From assembly GCF_002295115.1 (NCBI RefSeq), contig NZ_NSFV01000002.1:558001-622000 (forward strand): a stretch of 64,000 bases of DNA, written 5' to 3'. Position numbers and translations under genes: made by a program. The DNA comes from Mesorhizobium sp. WSM4311. GTDB lineage: Bacteria; Pseudomonadota; Alphaproteobacteria; Rhizobiales; Rhizobiaceae. A model generated the notes under the pieces. It had not been told where the DNA came from. It worked only from the letters and a program-made list of their open reading frames with translations, and did no database searches. How positions within the stretch are numbered: the first letter of the stretch is position 1; each line of letters begins with the position of its first letter. Positions 18,689 to 28,426 of the stretch are shown here, piece after piece.

Positions 18689-19855
18689 ATGACCGCATGC
18701 ATCGTTGGCTGGGCGCATTCGCGCTTCGGCAAGCTCGAGGGCGAGACGCTCGAAAACCTCATCGTCAAGGTCGCGACCGATGCGCTCGACCATGCCGGGA
18801 TCGGCCCGGACGAGGTCGACGAGATCGTGCTCGGTCATTTCAACGCCGGCTTCTCGGCGCAGGATTTCACCGCGAGCCTGGTGCTTCAGGCCGACGACCG
18901 GCTGCGCTTCAAGCCGGCAACGCGTGTCGAGAACGCCTGCGCGACGGGATCGGCGGCGGTCCGGCAAGGCATCCGTGCCATCGACGCCAACGCCGCCCGC
19001 ATCGTGCTGGTGGTCGGTGCCGAGCAGATGACGACGACGCCGGGACCGGAGATCGGCAAGAACCTGCTGAAAGCGTCCTATCTACCTGAAGACGGCGAGA
19101 CACCGGCCGGCTTTGCCGGCGTCTTCGGCAAGATCGCGCAGGCCTATTTCCAGCGCTATGGCGACCAGTCGGACGCGCTGGCGATGATCGCCGCCAAGAA
19201 CCACAAGAACGGCGTCGACAATCCCTATGCACAGATGCGCAAGGATTTCGGCTATGAATTCTGCCGGCAGGAAAGCGAGAAGAACCCCTTCGTCGCCGGT
19301 CCTCTCAAGCGCACCGACTGCTCGCTGGTCTCGGACGGCGCCGCCGCCCTTATCCTTGCCGACACGGCGACCGCCCTGAAGATGCGCCGCGCCGTCGCCT
19401 TCCGCGCCAACGAACATGTGCAGGACTTCCTGCCAATGTCGAAGCGCGACATCCTGGCCTTCGAGGGCTGCGAACAGGCCTGGACTCGCGCGCTGAAGAA
19501 CGCCGGCGTGACACTCGACGACCTGTCCTTTGTCGAGACGCACGACTGCTTCACCATTGCCGAACTGATCGAATACGAGGCGATGGGCCTGGCCAAGCCC
19601 GGCGAGGGCGCGAAGCTGGCGCTTGATGGCACGACGGCCAAGGACGGCCGCCTGCCGGTCAATCCCTCCGGCGGGCTGAAGGCCAAGGGCCACCCGATCG
19701 GCGCCACCGGTGTCTCCATGCACGTCTTGACCGCCATGCAGCTTGTCGGCGAAGCCGGCGGCATCCAGGTCCCGGGTGCGAAGCTTGGCGGCATCTTCAA
19801 CATGGGTGGCGCTGCGGTCGCCAACTACGTTTCCATTCTCGACCGGATCAGGTAA
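18689..19855 (+). CDS. Thiolase-family protein (SCP-x/acetyl-CoA acetyltransferase-like)
   Basis: A 388-residue thiolase-superfamily protein. The nucleophile Cys lies in VENACATGSAAVRQGI near residue 83; the C-terminal part has the His-containing ETHDCFTIAELIEYEAMGL and the NPSGGLKAKGHPIGATGVS motif typical of SCP-x-like thiolases. The second catalytic Cys of classical thiolases (CxG near the C-terminus) appears replaced by NMGG, again an SCP-x-like trait. It may cleave or form 3-ketoacyl-CoA; no partner hydratase or DUF35 protein is adjacent. The ATG at 18689 has GGAG 7 bases upstream. Confidence 0.85.
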   Translation: MTACIVGWAHSRFGKLEGETLENLIVKVATDALDHAGIGPDEVDEIVLGHFNAGFSAQDFTASLVLQADDRLRFKPATRVENACATGSAAVRQGIRAIDANAARIVLVVGAEQMTTTPGPEIGKNLLKASYLPEDGETPAGFAGVFGKIAQAYFQRYGDQSDALAMIAAKNHKNGVDNPYAQMRKDFGYEFCRQESEKNPFVAGPLKRTDCSLVSDGAAALILADTATALKMRRAVAFRANEHVQDFLPMSKRDILAFEGCEQAWTRALKNAGVTLDDLSFVETHDCFTIAELIEYEAMGLAKPGEGAKLALDGTTAKDGRLPVNPSGGLKAKGHPIGATGVSMHVLTAMQLVGEAGGIQVPGAKLGGIFNMGGAAVANYVSILDRIR

Positions 19856-19869
19856 ACCGCCCCGACACT

Positions 19870-19966
19870 ACAGCGCCGCGCGCCTTTTGGGGCGTGCAAA
19901 GGACGCTGTAACACTTTGGTTTTGCGCATGACCCCGCGATCGATTTCGATTTTCGAGGTCATGCGC
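19870..19966. repeat. Rhizobial-type intergenic palindromic repeat
   Basis: This 97-base element contains nested inverted repeats: CAGCG...CGCTG in the left half and a perfect 10-bp GCGCATGACC...GGTCATGCGC pair in the right half (19924-19933 with 19957-19966). The arrangement matches RIME-like elements that occur in many copies between genes of rhizobia. It sits between thiolase and asparaginase and ends 13 bases before the asparaginase start, overlapping its leader. Confidence 0.55.
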
Positions 19967-19979
19967 TGCGGGAGGTGGC

Positions 19980-20984
19980 ATGGCAAATCCGGTTCTGATC
20001 GAGGTCCTGCGCGGCGCGATCGTCGAGAGCGCGCATCGCGGTGCAGTCGCGGTTTTCGACGCCGACGGCAAACCGGTGTTGGAGATCGGCGACACCTCGA
20101 AACCAGTGTTCCCGCGTTCGGCGGTCAAGGCCATCCAGGCCTTGCCGCTGGTCGAAACCGGTGCCGCCGATGCCTATGGCTTCGGCAACCGCGAGCTGGC
20201 GCTGGCCTGCGCCTCGCATTCGGGCGAACCGGAGCATGTCGAACTGGCGCGGTCCATGCTGGCCAGGGCCGGCCTCGACGGGTCCGCGCTCGAATGCGGC
20301 GCGCACTGGCCCTCGAGCCATGCCGCCGAGATTGCACTCGCGCGAGCCGGCGGTTCTCCAAATGCGCTGCACAACAATTGCTCCGGCAAACATTCCGGCT
20401 TTCTCTGCACCTGCGTGCATTCCGGCATTGCGCACAGTGGCTACGTCAAGGCGGGCCACGCCTTGCAGGAAATGGTGCGCGACGCGATGCAGTCGGTCAC
20501 GGGTGCTATCCATGGCGCCGATGAGCGGGCGACCGACGGCTGCTCGATCCCGACCTATGCGGTGCCACTCAGGAGCTTCGCGCTCGGCTTTGCCCGCATG
20601 GCCACGGCAAATGGATTCGGCCCCGAGCGGGCCAAGGCGGCAAAGCGGCTGCTGGCTGCCTGCATGGCGGAGCCTTTCTTTGTCGCCGGCACAGGCCGCG
20701 AGGACGTCGCGCTGATGGAGGCAGCACCTGGGCGGATTTTTGCGAAAGGCGGCGCCGAAGGTGTCCACTGTGCGGCAATTCCGGAACTAGGCCTCGGTAT
20801 TGCGCTCAAATGCGATGATGGCGCCCACCGCGCCAGTGAAGCCATGGTCGCCGCCGTCCTCGCCAAGCTGCTGGGTTCGGACAAGGCCCTGGCGGCGAAA
20901 CTCATCGAACTGGCAAATGCGCCGATCCAAAGCCGGATCGGAGCCAAGGTAGGCGCGGTGAGGCCGACTGCCGCCCTCAACTGA
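19980..20984 (+). CDS. L-asparaginase, class 3 (rhizobial ReAV type)
   Basis: Hydrolyses L-asparagine to aspartate and ammonia. The 334-residue protein belongs to the family of Rhizobium etli ReAV, unrelated to the bacterial type I/II enzymes. The two Ser-Lys elements and metal site can be placed: S47-x-x-K50 in RSAVK, C134 and K137 in NNCSGKHSG, and C188 in TDGCSIP, all one residue off the ReAV numbering (Ser48, Lys51, Cys135, Lys138, Cys189). No signal peptide is seen, so it is cytoplasmic. It ends in an 8-base tail-to-tail overlap with the next gene. Confidence 0.92.
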   Translation: MANPVLIEVLRGAIVESAHRGAVAVFDADGKPVLEIGDTSKPVFPRSAVKAIQALPLVETGAADAYGFGNRELALACASHSGEPEHVELARSMLARAGLDGSALECGAHWPSSHAAEIALARAGGSPNALHNNCSGKHSGFLCTCVHSGIAHSGYVKAGHALQEMVRDAMQSVTGAIHGADERATDGCSIPTYAVPLRSFALGFARMATANGFGPERAKAAKRLLAACMAEPFFVAGTGREDVALMEAAPGRIFAKGGAEGVHCAAIPELGLGIALKCDDGAHRASEAMVAAVLAKLLGSDKALAAKLIELANAPIQSRIGAKVGAVRPTAALN

Positions 20985-22353
20985 CGCGGTTGCGCTCAAC
21001 GGTCAAATGCGCAAAGCCGCTGCTGCTTAGCTGGGTGAGGTCTGACGTCACCGGCTCGGCCCAGCGCTGGCCGATCACGGCGCCGTTCAACGCGCCGTCG
21101 ATGACGTTGTCGGAGATGACGGCCGTGCCCGCACCCTCTACCACGCTGACGACGATGCCTGTGCCGGCCTTGCGGATGATGTTGCCCGTGGCCACGACAT
21201 TGCGCAGATACGGTCCCCAGCCGATCGACATGCCGTAGAGCGGCGCGTTCTCGATGACGTTGTTGGAAGCGATGGTGTCTGCCTCGACGCCGATGCCGAC
21301 GCCGAAGCCTGGCGGATCGGCGGTGTAGGGCCCGCTGGTCGACAGATTGCGCACGATGTTGCCTGAGCAGACACCCATGCGGCCGCCTTCGTTGAAGTTG
21401 ACGATCGAGATGCCGTTGGCCGCGCCGTCGACGATGTTGTTGCTGATGACCGCACCCTCGAACGAGAATTCGGAATAGACCGCGGTCTCGCCCGAGCGCG
21501 AGCAGGTATTGCCGGAAATCTGCAGATTGCTGGAACTGTTGGCGCGGATCGCCGAGAAAGCGCAATCCGAGACGACATTGCCCGAAATGATGACGTTGCC
21601 GGCACGGAAGGCGTTGATGCCATTGCCGTTCTGGCCGGTCCCGCCGCTGCGCGCGCCGATGCGTTCGACACGGTTGCCCGTGACCATCGTGCCGTCTTCG
21701 GCCGCCTGCCAGCGATGCACGAGGATGCCGCCATTGGCACAGTCGGAGACCGTGTTGGCTGATATCGTCAGTCCAGCCGCCTCGACCGAATAGATGCCGG
21801 CGTCCGCCGCGCCCGATATGGCGGAGCGCTCGATGCGGCCTGTCGCATGTTCCAGCGCCAGCCCGTTCTTGCCGCTGCCGGTTATCTGGCAATTGTCGAA
21901 AACGAGATGGCCGACCCGTCGAAGATCGAGTAGTCCTTGCGCATAGTCGCCCATCGAGCGGTTCGAACCGTCGAAGACCAGCCCGCTCAGTTCGATATGG
22001 TCGGCCTGTTCGGCCATGAAGAGATGACCGTCGCCGCCATAGACGATCCGCGTCGCGCCCGGCACGCCGGAAAGGCGCACTCGGCTGGGCAGCGAGAGAT
22101 TGGATACCACATAGGTGCCCGCCGGCAGGAACACCGGCATGTCCCGGTTGTTCGCGTCGCGCAGCAGCTTGGCGAAGGCCTTGCTCTGGTCGTCGAACGT
22201 GCCGGGCTGCACGCCCAGTTCGGTGGCATTGATGGAACCGCGCATCGAGGCTTTTTCGATACCGGTCAGGCCGGCGGCCGCCGCCTTGCCGAGCGCGAGG
22301 CCCACAACGGCAAAGCCGGCGGTTCCGGTTAGCAGCGTTCGTCTGTTCAACAT
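20977..22353 (-). CDS. Tat-exported parallel beta-helix repeat protein (TIGR03808 family)
   Basis: A 458-residue protein with a twin-arginine signal (MLNRRTLLTGTAGFAVVGLA) followed by many degenerate beta-helix repeats of about 22 residues rich in Asn and Gly, such as ISGNVVSDCAFSAIRANSSS and VVATGNIIRKAGTGIVVSVV. This pattern is that of the TIGR03808 family of Rhizobiales, whose function is unknown; pectate-lyase-like folds suggest carbohydrate binding or cleavage in the periplasm. The ATG at 22353 begins the RR motif directly; the longer frame from TTG 22401 is less likely. The 3' end overlaps asparaginase by 8 bases. Confidence 0.85.
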   Translation of the reverse strand: MLNRRTLLTGTAGFAVVGLALGKAAAAGLTGIEKASMRGSINATELGVQPGTFDDQSKAFAKLLRDANNRDMPVFLPAGTYVVSNLSLPSRVRLSGVPGATRIVYGGDGHLFMAEQADHIELSGLVFDGSNRSMGDYAQGLLDLRRVGHLVFDNCQITGSGKNGLALEHATGRIERSAISGAADAGIYSVEAAGLTISANTVSDCANGGILVHRWQAAEDGTMVTGNRVERIGARSGGTGQNGNGINAFRAGNVIISGNVVSDCAFSAIRANSSSNLQISGNTCSRSGETAVYSEFSFEGAVISNNIVDGAANGISIVNFNEGGRMGVCSGNIVRNLSTSGPYTADPPGFGVGIGVEADTIASNNVIENAPLYGMSIGWGPYLRNVVATGNIIRKAGTGIVVSVVEGAGTAVISDNVIDGALNGAVIGQRWAEPVTSDLTQLSSSGFAHLTVERNRVS

Positions 22354-22461
22354 CGGCACAGAATCCCAGCGTTCAACCTGACGTCGCAGGAATCGTGCCA
22401 AACGTTCTGTTCGTTTTCACAATGACTTGTAGAGCAGGCGCTCAAGGCCTAGGTTCAGCCA

Positions 22462-22935
22462 ATGAGCAGAGCTTTTACCCGCGAAGAAGACAGCGAGAAT
22501 GCCATCGCCGGCGTCGGCGAGCGGCCGATCAGCACGCATCGCAATCTTGTGACGGAACGCGGCCTGGCGCAGATCGAGGAGAATCTGGCCGATCTGCGCG
22601 ACGTTCTGGCGAAAGCCGAGAAGAAAGCCGATCGCGAGCGCATCGCGGTGGTGTCACGCGATCTACGCTACTGGACGGCGCGGCGCGAAAACGCCGAGCT
22701 TTCCGTGCCGGAGCCCGGCAGCGACGTCGTCCGCTTCGGCATGGGCGTCACGCTGGAAGGCGACGATGGCAAGAAAGTGCATTGGAAGATTGTCGGCGAG
22801 GACGAGGCCGATCCTACCAAGGGAAGCATTTCGCATGTTTCGCCCATGGCCGTCGCGCTGTTCGGCAAGAAGGTCGGCGACGTGGCCGCGGTCAACGGCA
22901 AGGAATGGGAAATCGTCAAGCTTTCGGACAGTTAG
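22462..22935 (+). CDS. GreA/GreB-family transcript cleavage factor
   Basis: A 157-residue Gre-family protein that helps stalled RNA polymerase by stimulating transcript cleavage. It starts MSRAFTREEDSE, as in GreB-like proteins. The N-terminal coiled coil runs about 28-78 (ERGLAQIEENLADLRDVLAK, then AEKKADRERIAVVSRDL). The C-terminal FKBP-like domain carries VGEDEADPTKGSISHVSPMA near 112-131 and GKKVGD. GreA, GreB and the nucleoside-diphosphate-kinase regulator Rnk share this fold; the length fits GreA/GreB better. It is convergent with the mutase large subunit gene, 11 bases apart. Confidence 0.87.
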   Translation: MSRAFTREEDSENAIAGVGERPISTHRNLVTERGLAQIEENLADLRDVLAKAEKKADRERIAVVSRDLRYWTARRENAELSVPEPGSDVVRFGMGVTLEGDDGKKVHWKIVGEDEADPTKGSISHVSPMAVALFGKKVGDVAAVNGKEWEIVKLSDS

Positions 22936-22946
22936 GGCAGCATAGC

Positions 22947-25070
22947 CTAGTTGGCTGCCAGCAGCCTATCCATCAGCCGATCCGCTGCTTCCGGAATAAC
23001 GGTTCCCGGCGGGAAGATTTCCGCGGCACCCGCCTGCAGCACCGCGTCATAGTCCTGCGGCGGGATGACGCCGCCGGCGACGATCAGCATGTCGTCGTGG
23101 CCGAGTTTCTTCAGCGCATCGCGCAATTGAGGGATCAGTGTCAGGTGTCCCGCCGCCAGCGATGAGGCGCCGATGATATGGACGTCATGCTGGACCGCCA
23201 GTTTGGCGATCTCTTCCGGTGTCTGGAACATCGCGCCGACAGTGACGTCGAAGCCGAGATCGGCGAAAGCGGTGGCGATCACCTTTTGCCCACGATCGTG
23301 GCCATCCTGTCCCATCTTGGCAACGAGGATGCGCGGCTTGCCGCCGTATTTCTTCTCGAAGGCGCTGATCTTGTCCTGCACCCCGTCGACCAAGGGATTG
23401 TCGCCAAGCGCCTTGCGATAGACGCCGGAAATGGTCTGCACCGTTGCGACGTGGCGGCCAAAGGCCCGTTCCAGCGCAAACGAGATTTCGCCGACCGTGG
23501 CATTGGCCCGCGCGGCGCGGACGGCGAACTCCAGGAGGTTCTCATTGCCTTGCGCGGCGCGGGTCAGCGCATCGAGCGCGCTTTCCACCGCAGCGACATC
23601 GCGCGTGCCCTTCAGCCGTTGCAGCTTCGACAGTTGCCGGGCCCTGACCTCGGCATTGTCGATCTTGAGCACATCGACCTCGATGTCGTTCTCGGGGCGA
23701 TGCGCGTTGACGCCGACCAGCATCTGCTCGCCCGAATCGATGCGGGCCTGCGTGCGCGCCGCCGCTTCCTCGATGCGCAGCTTCGGAATGCCTTGTTCGG
23801 TCGCGGCGGCCATGCCACCGAGAGCCTCGACTTCCTCGATATGGCTCAGTGCGCGCGCTGCCAGATCATGCGTCAGCCGTTCCAGATAGGCCGAGCCGCC
23901 CCACGGATCGATGATGCGCGTGGTGCCGGACTCCTTTTGCAGGATGAGCTGCGTGTTGCGGGCGATGCGCGCCGAATGGTCGGTCGGCAGCGCCATCGCC
24001 TCGTCGAAGGAGTTGGTGTGCAGCGACTGGGTATGCCCCTGGGTCGCCGCCATCGCCTCGATCATGGTGCGGATGATGTTGTTGTAGGGGTCCTGCGCCG
24101 TCAGCGACCAGCCGGACGTCTGGCAATGGGTGCGCAGCGACAGCGAGCGCTCGTCCTTCGGCGCGAAATTCTTCTTCATCAGCGTCGCCCACAGCAGGCG
24201 CGCGGCCCTGAGCTTGGCCACTTCCATGAAGAAGTTCATGCCGATCGCCCAAAAAAAGGACAGGCGTGGCGCGAAGCGGTCGATGTCGAGGCCCGCCGCG
24301 ACACCGGCGCGGGCATATTCGATGCCGTCGGCGATCGTATAGGCGAGCTCCAGGTCGGCTGTCGCACCGGCTTCCTGCATGTGATAGCCGGAGATCGATA
24401 TCGAATTGAACTTCGGCATGTTCTTCGACGTGTAGGAGAAGATGTCCGACACGATCCGCATCGAGGGTTTTGGCGGATAGATGTAGGTGTTGCGGACCAT
24501 GAACTCCTTCAGAATGTCGTTCTGAATGGTGCCTGCCAGATCCTTCTGCGCAACGCCCTGTTCTTCCGCCGCGACGATGTAAAGCGCCATGATTGGCAGC
24601 ACAGCGCCGTTCATCGTCATCGACACCGTCATGTCGCCGAGCGGAATGCCGTCGAACAGCTGCCGCATGTCGAGGATGGAATCGATGGCGACGCCCGCCA
24701 TGCCGACATCGCCGGCAACGCGCGGATGGTCGCTGTCATAGCCGCGATGCGTGGCGAGATCGAAGGCGACCGACAATCCTTTCTGGCCGGCGGCAAGATT
24801 GCGCCGGTAAAAGGCATTGGACTCTTCGGCCGTGGAGAAGCCGGCATATTGCCGGATCGTCCAGGGCTGCTGGACATACATGGTCGGGTAGGGGCCGCGA
24901 ACGAAGGGCGGCAGGCCCGGATAGGTGTCGAGATGCGGCAGGCCCTTGAGGTCGCCCTGATTGTACAGATGCTTGACGACAAGCCCTTCCGGCGTTGTCC
25001 GCTGGCCCTTGACCTCGACAGGCGCGCGGCGCGGCGGCGCCCAGCCGATTTGACTGAAATCCGGAATCAA
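22947..25070 (-). CDS. Methylmalonyl-CoA mutase large (alpha) subunit
   Basis: Adenosylcobalamin-dependent enzyme interconverting methylmalonyl-CoA and succinyl-CoA, the end of propionyl-CoA breakdown. The 707-residue chain has the substrate barrel ([20 protein letters not shown] near residue 60, [17 protein letters not shown] near 100) and a C-terminal B12-binding domain with the base-off motif DGHDRG near 594 and [14 protein letters not shown]. The start is TTG at 25070, which gives a TTGA overlap with the small-subunit stop and begins at the usual IPDFSQIGW; no ATG fits. It works as a heterodimer with the next upstream gene. Confidence 0.93.
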   Translation of the reverse strand: MIPDFSQIGWAPPRRAPVEVKGQRTTPEGLVVKHLYNQGDLKGLPHLDTYPGLPPFVRGPYPTMYVQQPWTIRQYAGFSTAEESNAFYRRNLAAGQKGLSVAFDLATHRGYDSDHPRVAGDVGMAGVAIDSILDMRQLFDGIPLGDMTVSMTMNGAVLPIMALYIVAAEEQGVAQKDLAGTIQNDILKEFMVRNTYIYPPKPSMRIVSDIFSYTSKNMPKFNSISISGYHMQEAGATADLELAYTIADGIEYARAGVAAGLDIDRFAPRLSFFWAIGMNFFMEVAKLRAARLLWATLMKKNFAPKDERSLSLRTHCQTSGWSLTAQDPYNNIIRTMIEAMAATQGHTQSLHTNSFDEAMALPTDHSARIARNTQLILQKESGTTRIIDPWGGSAYLERLTHDLAARALSHIEEVEALGGMAAATEQGIPKLRIEEAAARTQARIDSGEQMLVGVNAHRPENDIEVDVLKIDNAEVRARQLSKLQRLKGTRDVAAVESALDALTRAAQGNENLLEFAVRAARANATVGEISFALERAFGRHVATVQTISGVYRKALGDNPLVDGVQDKISAFEKKYGGKPRILVAKMGQDGHDRGQKVIATAFADLGFDVTVGAMFQTPEEIAKLAVQHDVHIIGASSLAAGHLTLIPQLRDALKKLGHDDMLIVAGGVIPPQDYDAVLQAGAAEIFPPGTVIPEAADRLMDRLLAAN

Positions 25071-26509
25071 GAGGCGGCCCCGATGGATTGGTCGATGCGG
25101 ACCGGAAACAGCGGTTCGCACAGCACGACGCCTTCGGTGAAGGCAGGCCGCTGCTTTGCATCCAGCGTCTCGACCGGGCGCTCGCTCTTCTGCGGATAAA
25201 GTGTGGTGCCGATGATGGCCCGCTCACCCGCCTTGAAGGCGGCGTCGCGCCGGGCGGCCGCGGCGTGAACGCGCTGTTGGATGTGTCCGTCCCGAAGGCT
25301 CGACAATACGCCTCCTTCGGCCTCGATCGCCTGCAGCTCCGCCCAGGCGGCTTCGCAAAGGTCTGCCGTAAGCGCTTCGACCGCGCCGGACCCATAGGCG
25401 GGATCGGCGACGTGATCGACATGGCTTTCATTGGCTATGATCAACTGGGCGTTGCGCGCGACGCGGCGGGCAAAAGGCGCCGGCAGGCCGTGCGCCATCG
25501 TGTGCGGCAGGATGGAGATCGAATCGGCTCCTCCAGCCGCCGCCGCGAAGCAGCTGATCGTCGTGCGCAGGATGTTGGTTTCGGGATCCAGCGCCGTCAT
25601 CATGCGGAATGATGTCTCCGCATGGATGTTGGCCGTGGAGTTGGGGATCGAGCAGGTCTCCTGCACACGTGCCCACAGAACGCGCAAGGCCCGCACTTTG
25701 GCCATCGAGAGGAACTGGTCCTGGTCGACGCTGAGCGCGAAGCCGATATGCGGCGCGGCATAGACCAGCGGTTGCCGTGCCTTCTCGAACATTCTGAGAT
25801 ATGAGACCGCCGAAGCCAGCATGATGCCGAGTTCCTGCGCTTCCGTGGCGCCGGCATTGTGGAAGACGCGACCGTCCGCTTCCAGCAGCACGCCGGGAAC
25901 GCCCATCGAGAAGAAATGCGCCAGCGACTGGGGCATCGATTCCTGCAGCGCCTCGATCGACATGCGCAGCCGGCCGGTGCCGGCAAGGATCGCCGCCGGA
26001 TCGATGCCGAAGGACAGGTTGAGCTTTGCCGGATCGGAGCGGCGTTTGCTGAGGAACGCCACCAGCCAGTCGGCCATGGGGCGGCTCCACGGGTGCGTGT
26101 CGATGCGGATCTGGATCCGATTGAGAGGCACGCCCTCCAGCACTGTTTCCAGCGCCTGAGCAGTCCTCGGCAGGCCGTAGCCGAATGCGTTCGGGGCGCC
26201 TTCGAAGACGAGCGACAGTCCTGTCGCGCCCTGCGCGATATCGTCCAGAACCTGGGCCTTGGCGCGATCGACGTTGGGATCGTCGACGCGTTGGCTGACA
26301 ATCCAGGGCGATCGGGGATTCGTGCGCACGAGCGGTTCGGCCCCGGTCGCGCGGTCATAAAGGGGCTCGATGCGGATGGCGTCGTCGGTGTGCGAAACCA
26401 GCTTTTCCTCGAAGGACGCGCCTGCCAGTGCCTTTTCCGCCAGGGCCAGCCATCGCTGGCGCTCGGCGCCAACTGGTTCAATATCCTTGGTCAAGGCTCC
26501 GGCGCCCAT
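25067..26509 (-). CDS. Methylmalonyl-CoA mutase small (beta) subunit
   Basis: A 480-residue homologue of the mutase barrel that lacks the C-terminal cobalamin domain, as expected of the non-catalytic beta subunit. Recognisable family segments are [20 protein letters not shown] near 77, [20 protein letters not shown] and [20 protein letters not shown]. The start at 26509 has GAGGAAG just upstream. The two mutase genes overlap by 4 bases. Many alphaproteobacteria have a single-chain mutase instead, so the two-subunit form is notable. It is divergent from the DUF853 ATPase. Confidence 0.9.
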   Translation of the reverse strand: MGAGALTKDIEPVGAERQRWLALAEKALAGASFEEKLVSHTDDAIRIEPLYDRATGAEPLVRTNPRSPWIVSQRVDDPNVDRAKAQVLDDIAQGATGLSLVFEGAPNAFGYGLPRTAQALETVLEGVPLNRIQIRIDTHPWSRPMADWLVAFLSKRRSDPAKLNLSFGIDPAAILAGTGRLRMSIEALQESMPQSLAHFFSMGVPGVLLEADGRVFHNAGATEAQELGIMLASAVSYLRMFEKARQPLVYAAPHIGFALSVDQDQFLSMAKVRALRVLWARVQETCSIPNSTANIHAETSFRMMTALDPETNILRTTISCFAAAAGGADSISILPHTMAHGLPAPFARRVARNAQLIIANESHVDHVADPAYGSGAVEALTADLCEAAWAELQAIEAEGGVLSSLRDGHIQQRVHAAAARRDAAFKAGERAIIGTTLYPQKSERPVETLDAKQRPAFTEGVVLCEPLFPVRIDQSIGAAS

Positions 26510-26816
26510 CCATCTTCCTCGTTCATATGGCCGCACCAGCCGGGCGGTTCAGTCTACGGTTCCCGGTCGGTTATCGCAATGCGCATCCCGAGCCTGAATT
26601 CGATCCACCTGATATAGGTCGGCTTGCATGGACGAACCATGAACGATTGCCAAACACCAGCAAAATCCGCAAGTTCCAAAATCCGATTTCGACGATAGGC
26701 CTGATCGGGACGGTTGGCCCCGCTCTGGACAATTGGCATTGTCGCTGTGCAACAGCCTCACTATACCTTCGGGCAAAGGCTGGCTTTTGACACATCAGTT
26801 TGCGGAGACCCGACAT

Positions 26817-28364
26817 ATGGCTGACGACACCAGTATTTTCATCGGCGCCAGCCGCAAGCCCGACGACAGCTATCAGCGCCCGGAGCAACTGCTGCTGCAA
26901 TATGGGAATCGCCACGGCCTGGTGACCGGTGCCACCGGCACCGGCAAGACCGTCACCTTGCAGATCCTGGCCGAAGGTTTTTCGAATGCCGGCGTGCCGG
27001 TGTTTTGCGCTGACATCAAGGGCGACCTGTCCGGTATCGCGATGATGGGCACGGCGCAGGATTTCCTGGTCAAGCGGGCCGCGCAGGTCAAGCTCGACCC
27101 TTACGACTTCCAGGAATTCCCCGTCATCTTCTGGGACCTGTTCGGCGAGCAGGGCCACCCCATCCGCGCCACCATTTCGGAAATGGGACCGCTTCTCCTG
27201 TCGCGGCTGATGAACCTGACCGACGCGCAGGAGGGCATCATGAACATTGCCTTCCGCATTGCCGATGAAGAAGGCCTGCTGCTTCTCGATCTCAAGGACC
27301 TGCAGGCGTTGCTTGCCAACATCGCCGAGCGCGCCGAGGAGATCAGCGCGCGCTACGGCAATGTCACCAAGCCATCGGTGGGTGCCATCCAGCGCACGCT
27401 GCTGGTGCTGGAGCAACAGGGCGCGGCCAACTTCTTCGGCGAGCCGGCCCTGCGCATCTCCGACATCATGCGCACCACGCGTGACGGCAGGGGGGCCGTC
27501 AGCGTGCTGGCCGCCGACAAGCTGATGATGAACCCGCGCCTCTACGCGACCTTCCTGCTCTGGCTGATGTCGGAGCTGTTCGAGGAACTGCCCGAGGTCG
27601 GAGATCCCGACCAGCCGAAGCTGGTGTTCTTCTTCGACGAGGCGCATCTGCTGTTTGACGAGGCGCCGAAGGTGCTGATCGACCGCGTCGAGCAGGTGGT
27701 CCGCCTGATCCGCTCGAAAGGCGTCGGCGTCTATTTCGTCACGCAGAACCCCCTGGATATCCCGGAAAAGGTGTTGGCCCAGCTCGGCAACCGCGTCCAG
27801 CACGCGCTGCGCGCCTATACGCCGCGTGAGCAGCAGGCGGTTCGGACGGCGGCGGAAACGTTCCGCCCCAATCCGGATTTCGACTGTGCCATCACCATCA
27901 CCCAGCTCGCCACCGGCGAGGCGCTGGTCTCGACGCTGGAGGCCAAGGGCGTGCCGTCCATGGTCCAGCGCACGCTGGTCCGGCCGCCATCCTCGCGGCT
28001 TGGACCCATAACCCCCGCCGAGCGGCAAAAGCTGATCGCGGAAAGTCCGGTCACTGGCCAGTATGATCAGGTCATCGACCGCGAATCGGCCTTCGAGATC
28101 CTGCAGAAAAAGGCCAAGGACGCACAGGACGCCGAGCAGCAGGCGCAGCAGGCAGGCACAGGCGGCTCGCGCTGGACCATACCGGGTTTCGGCAATGACG
28201 ATCCCACGCCGCAGTCCGGTGGCCGACGCGCGCCGGCGCCGCGCCCCTCCAATCGCCAGACCGTGGCGGAGGCAGCGATCAAGTCGGTGGTGCGCTCGGT
28301 CGGCTCGTCGGTCGGACGCGCGATCGTGCGCGGGATTTTGGGAAGCCTATCGAGAGGCCGTTAG
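26817..28364 (+). CDS. HerA/FtsK-like ATPase of the DUF853 family
   Basis: A 515-residue P-loop ATPase. Walker A is GATGTGKT at 38-45, Walker B is [16 protein letters not shown] near 274, and a sensor/arginine region reads [20 protein letters not shown] near 310-330. The C-terminal 80 residues are Gln/Ala-, Pro- and Arg-rich and probably flexible. DUF853 proteins resemble the DNA translocase HerA, but their role is not established. The start at 26817 has GGAG at 26803-26806. It ends with a hairpin shared with the convergent L,D-transpeptidase gene. Confidence 0.88.
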   Translation: MADDTSIFIGASRKPDDSYQRPEQLLLQYGNRHGLVTGATGTGKTVTLQILAEGFSNAGVPVFCADIKGDLSGIAMMGTAQDFLVKRAAQVKLDPYDFQEFPVIFWDLFGEQGHPIRATISEMGPLLLSRLMNLTDAQEGIMNIAFRIADEEGLLLLDLKDLQALLANIAERAEEISARYGNVTKPSVGAIQRTLLVLEQQGAANFFGEPALRISDIMRTTRDGRGAVSVLAADKLMMNPRLYATFLLWLMSELFEELPEVGDPDQPKLVFFFDEAHLLFDEAPKVLIDRVEQVVRLIRSKGVGVYFVTQNPLDIPEKVLAQLGNRVQHALRAYTPREQQAVRTAAETFRPNPDFDCAITITQLATGEALVSTLEAKGVPSMVQRTLVRPPSSRLGPITPAERQKLIAESPVTGQYDQVIDRESAFEILQKKAKDAQDAEQQAQQAGTGGSRWTIPGFGNDDPTPQSGGRRAPAPRPSNRQTVAEAAIKSVVRSVGSSVGRAIVRGILGSLSRGR

Positions 28365-28366
28365 AC

Positions 28367-28404
28367 CTTAGCGCCGCGCGTTCTCTTGAACGCGGGGCCC
28401 TAAG
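28367..28404. terminator. Hairpin between convergent genes
   Basis: A two-step stem: outer CTTAG/CTAAG and inner CGCGTTC/GAACGCG with a TCTT loop, located 3 bases after the DUF853 stop and 23 bases before the stop of the gene on the other strand. No long T-run follows. Its core resembles a shortened copy of the repeat at 19870-19966. Confidence 0.45.
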
Positions 28405-28426
28405 CATCTGTATAGGCGATGTCGGA

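Noticed and set aside
18515-18967. Minus-strand 150-codon frame over the thiolase start
   Set aside because: Antisense to the thiolase N-terminus and includes the structured intergenic stretch; no coding signature.
23178-25199. A 673-codon open frame antisense to the mutase genes
   Set aside because: It mirrors the codon positions of a clear methylmalonyl-CoA mutase on the other strand; high GC makes long antisense frames common. Its translation has no recognisable domain and is full of Arg, Asp and His.
28367-28404. Reading this as a full copy of the repeat at 19870
   Set aside because: Only the core GCGCCGCGCG-like arm is shared; the second half with the GCGCATGACC pair is missing, so it is listed as a hairpin.
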